Below are positions 20,319 through 21,718 of a stretch of 21,718 nucleotides of DNA, piece after piece (the stretch's first letter is position 1; the number at the start of each line of letters is the position of its first letter). The position numbers and the translations under genes are program-made. The notes under the pieces were generated by a model. The model made no database searches. It saw nothing but the letters and a program-made list of their open reading frames with translations, and was not told where the DNA came from. The stretch comes from CAYYWW01 sp964475515 (GTDB taxonomy: Archaea; Aenigmatarchaeota; Aenigmatarchaeia; QMZP01), in the NCBI GenBank assembly GCA_964475515.1, contig CAYYWW010000010.1, forward strand, positions 1 through 21,718. The letters are read 5' to 3'.

Positions 20319-21718
20319 ATGCCTTTATTTTTAGTTTTCCTTGCTATTGGTATACTTTTTGGTGCTACAAACTTATACAACCGCTACAAGCATGAAGTTG
20401 AGCGGAAGCCCATCTATACTATTTTGCTTGTGATGACGTGGATAGGATGTTTTTTCTGGATTTGGGAACTCAGACCTGCCTACCATGGATTCACCATCGA
20501 TTTCATATTGGGCTTCTTCATGGGACTTCTCGGATTAATTCTCATCGTGCTTGGTAGCGCTCTATACGTACTGTTTACCACGAGACTCGAAATACTGAGG
20601 AAAACCACAGCTGTATTCATTATTTTGCTAGGATGCGTTTGGTTTTTGTTCGGCATAATTAACGGTGCGACAGGCGCGTTCCAGAAAGCCTTAGTTTACA
20701 AAGACATCAAAGACAGTATCGTTTATATAAGTGAACTTCCTGAATCCAGTCCTGTCCAGAGGATGATACCAAGACAGATCGCAATAAACAAAACAAGAAA
20801 CATGTCCACAATATCAGATGCTATGATCGGTCAAATGCACTACATCATCGAAGAGGATGGGATATGGATGAGTGGTGGATTTAATCCCGTTTTCTGGAGA
20901 AGCTTCAGGGGAAAGGTTAGAAACGTCGCATTTATCAAAGTATCGGAATCTGGTTCAGAACCTACCATAAAAGAAACGAATTTTGTTTTCGGTCCCAATC
21001 TACGTTGGGCAGATAACGTTTTCTGGAGGTTGCAAAAGAGATCTTACTGGTCGATGTATAGCGACCCTATTTATGTACGTGACAGCCAAAACCCGGACAA
21101 CATCATCATGCTCGTTCCTACCAGAAGACCTGCCTTTTGCTTCTATTCAATATTCCCTGTATGGAGGCCTGTATTTACAGGTGTATGGAAGATATATCCC
21201 GATGGAAAGATGATCTGGGTTCCAAGGGACCAGATAACCAGTGATCCTGATACTCGGGGACAGCGTGTCTTTCCTGAGGAGATGGCAAGACTTTACGGGT
21301 TGAGTGTTGCATTTTCACATGGCATAATTAATGCGTTTTTCACCCACAGAGATCAAGCGGTTCTTCAAGACCTCAAAGGCGAACGAAATAAACTACCATA
21401 TTTGATAGAAATAAACAACAGAGAACCTGTATGGTTCATTTTCCTTAAACCATATGGTTCTTCAGCCAGAGGTCTCAAATCAATGCTCTTCATTGATGCT
21501 GTAACTGGTAGTATTAGACAATGGAACGCCAGTCCTAACACCACACTAATTGGTCCTCAGAGAGCAATCATGGCAGTTAGAGAAAACCACCAGTTTAGGA
21601 ATGTTACCTGGTACACCAAAAGTAGCGATACAACCATAGAGGGTCTCATTGTAGTCGAAGCGTTGCCTGTTTTCATCAACAAGTCGCTGTACTGGAAGTT
21701 AACTATCACAGGATCTGG
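20319..21718 (+). CDS. Large membrane protein with extracellular-type C-terminal domain, cut by the window end
   Basis: An open frame of 466 codons without stop to the window edge. The start is ATG 20319, seven bases after GGAGG. Four membrane segments fill the first 118 residues: about 2-18 (PLFLVFLAIGILFGATN), 32-51 (PIYTILLVMTWIGCFFWIW), 60-87 (IDFILGFFMGLLGLILIVLG) and 97-115 (TAVFIILLGCVWFLFGII). A long soluble domain follows, rich in Trp and Tyr, with VPTRRPAFCFYSIFPVWRP, GVWKIYPDGKMIWVPRD, FPEEMARLYGLSVAFSHGI and a PepSY-like FIDAVTGSIRQW. Several N-x-S/T sites would suit an exported domain. I do not recognise the family. It is the last and largest gene of the rightward small-membrane-gene chain and may be its functional core. 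Confidence 0.8.
   Translation, partial: MPLFLVFLAIGILFGATNLYNRYKHEVERKPIYTILLVMTWIGCFFWIWELRPAYHGFTIDFILGFFMGLLGLILIVLGSALYVLFTTRLEILRKTTAVFIILLGCVWFLFGIINGATGAFQKALVYKDIKDSIVYISELPESSPVQRMIPRQIAINKTRNMSTISDAMIGQMHYIIEEDGIWMSGGFNPVFWRSFRGKVRNVAFIKVSESGSEPTIKETNFVFGPNLRWADNVFWRLQKRSYWSMYSDPIYVRDSQNPDNIIMLVPTRRPAFCFYSIFPVWRPVFTGVWKIYPDGKMIWVPRDQITSDPDTRGQRVFPEEMARLYGLSVAFSHGIINAFFTHRDQAVLQDLKGERNKLPYLIEINNREPVWFIFLKPYGSSARGLKSMLFIDAVTGSIRQWNASPNTTLIGPQRAIMAVRENHQFRNVTWYTKSSDTTIEGLIVVEALPVFINKSLYWKLTITGS

Overview
The window is archaeal chromosomal DNA, probably from an uncultivated lineage. Supporting genes are an archaeal RadA recombinase, a zinc-finger RPA, a DUF373 membrane protein, an archaeal-type class I fructose-bisphosphate aldolase and a family-B polymerase relative. 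Many start codons sit about 25 nt downstream of a TATA-like box (leaderless style), while genes inside operons have GGTGA or AGGAGGTG ribosome binding sites. I cannot place it below domain level; a DPANN-type or early euryarchaeal lineage would fit.

There are three compartments. (A) Left flank, about 1-2620: visibly richer in G+C, transcribed leftward. It holds a partial gene cut by the window start, a PKD-domain lipoprotein with a near-perfect Shine-Dalgarno, then a hairpin-rich island with tiny ORFs, interrupted by a 100-N assembly gap. (B) AT-rich core, about 2700-19020: mostly DNA-transaction genes. A leftward cluster runs RPA, RadA, coiled-coil protein, HerA/FtsK-like ATPase. It is followed by DUF373, a winged-helix protein plus a catalytic-domain-only tyrosine recombinase, a YhaM-like OB/HD nuclease, a small membrane protein, a P-loop kinase-like protein, a uridine-kinase-like protein, a PolB relative that has lost polymerase motifs but keeps exonuclease motifs, an unrecognised 336-aa protein, fructose-bisphosphate aldolase and an endonuclease III-like glycosylase. 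(C) Right flank, about 19100-21718: again richer in G+C, transcribed rightward, a chain of tiny membrane-peptide genes with strong ribosome binding sites leading into a large membrane protein cut by the window end.

The most striking non-gene structure surrounds the winged-helix/recombinase pair. The intergenic DNA to its left carries seven CTCAC words on the + strand and that to its right seven GTGAG words, so the same motif flips polarity across the pair. A 12-mer and a 10-mer are shared in inverted orientation, and AT-rich 12-mers are shared in direct orientation. The recombinase promoter lies in a cluster of TTACG palindromes. This could be a small integrative module, a dif-like resolution region or an origin; the sequence alone does not decide.

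Functionally, the core reads as a recombination/repair neighbourhood (ssDNA binding, strand exchange, DNA translocation, base excision, an exonuclease-only polymerase relative) with a few metabolic genes. The flanks look like accessory envelope gene clusters facing away from the core.
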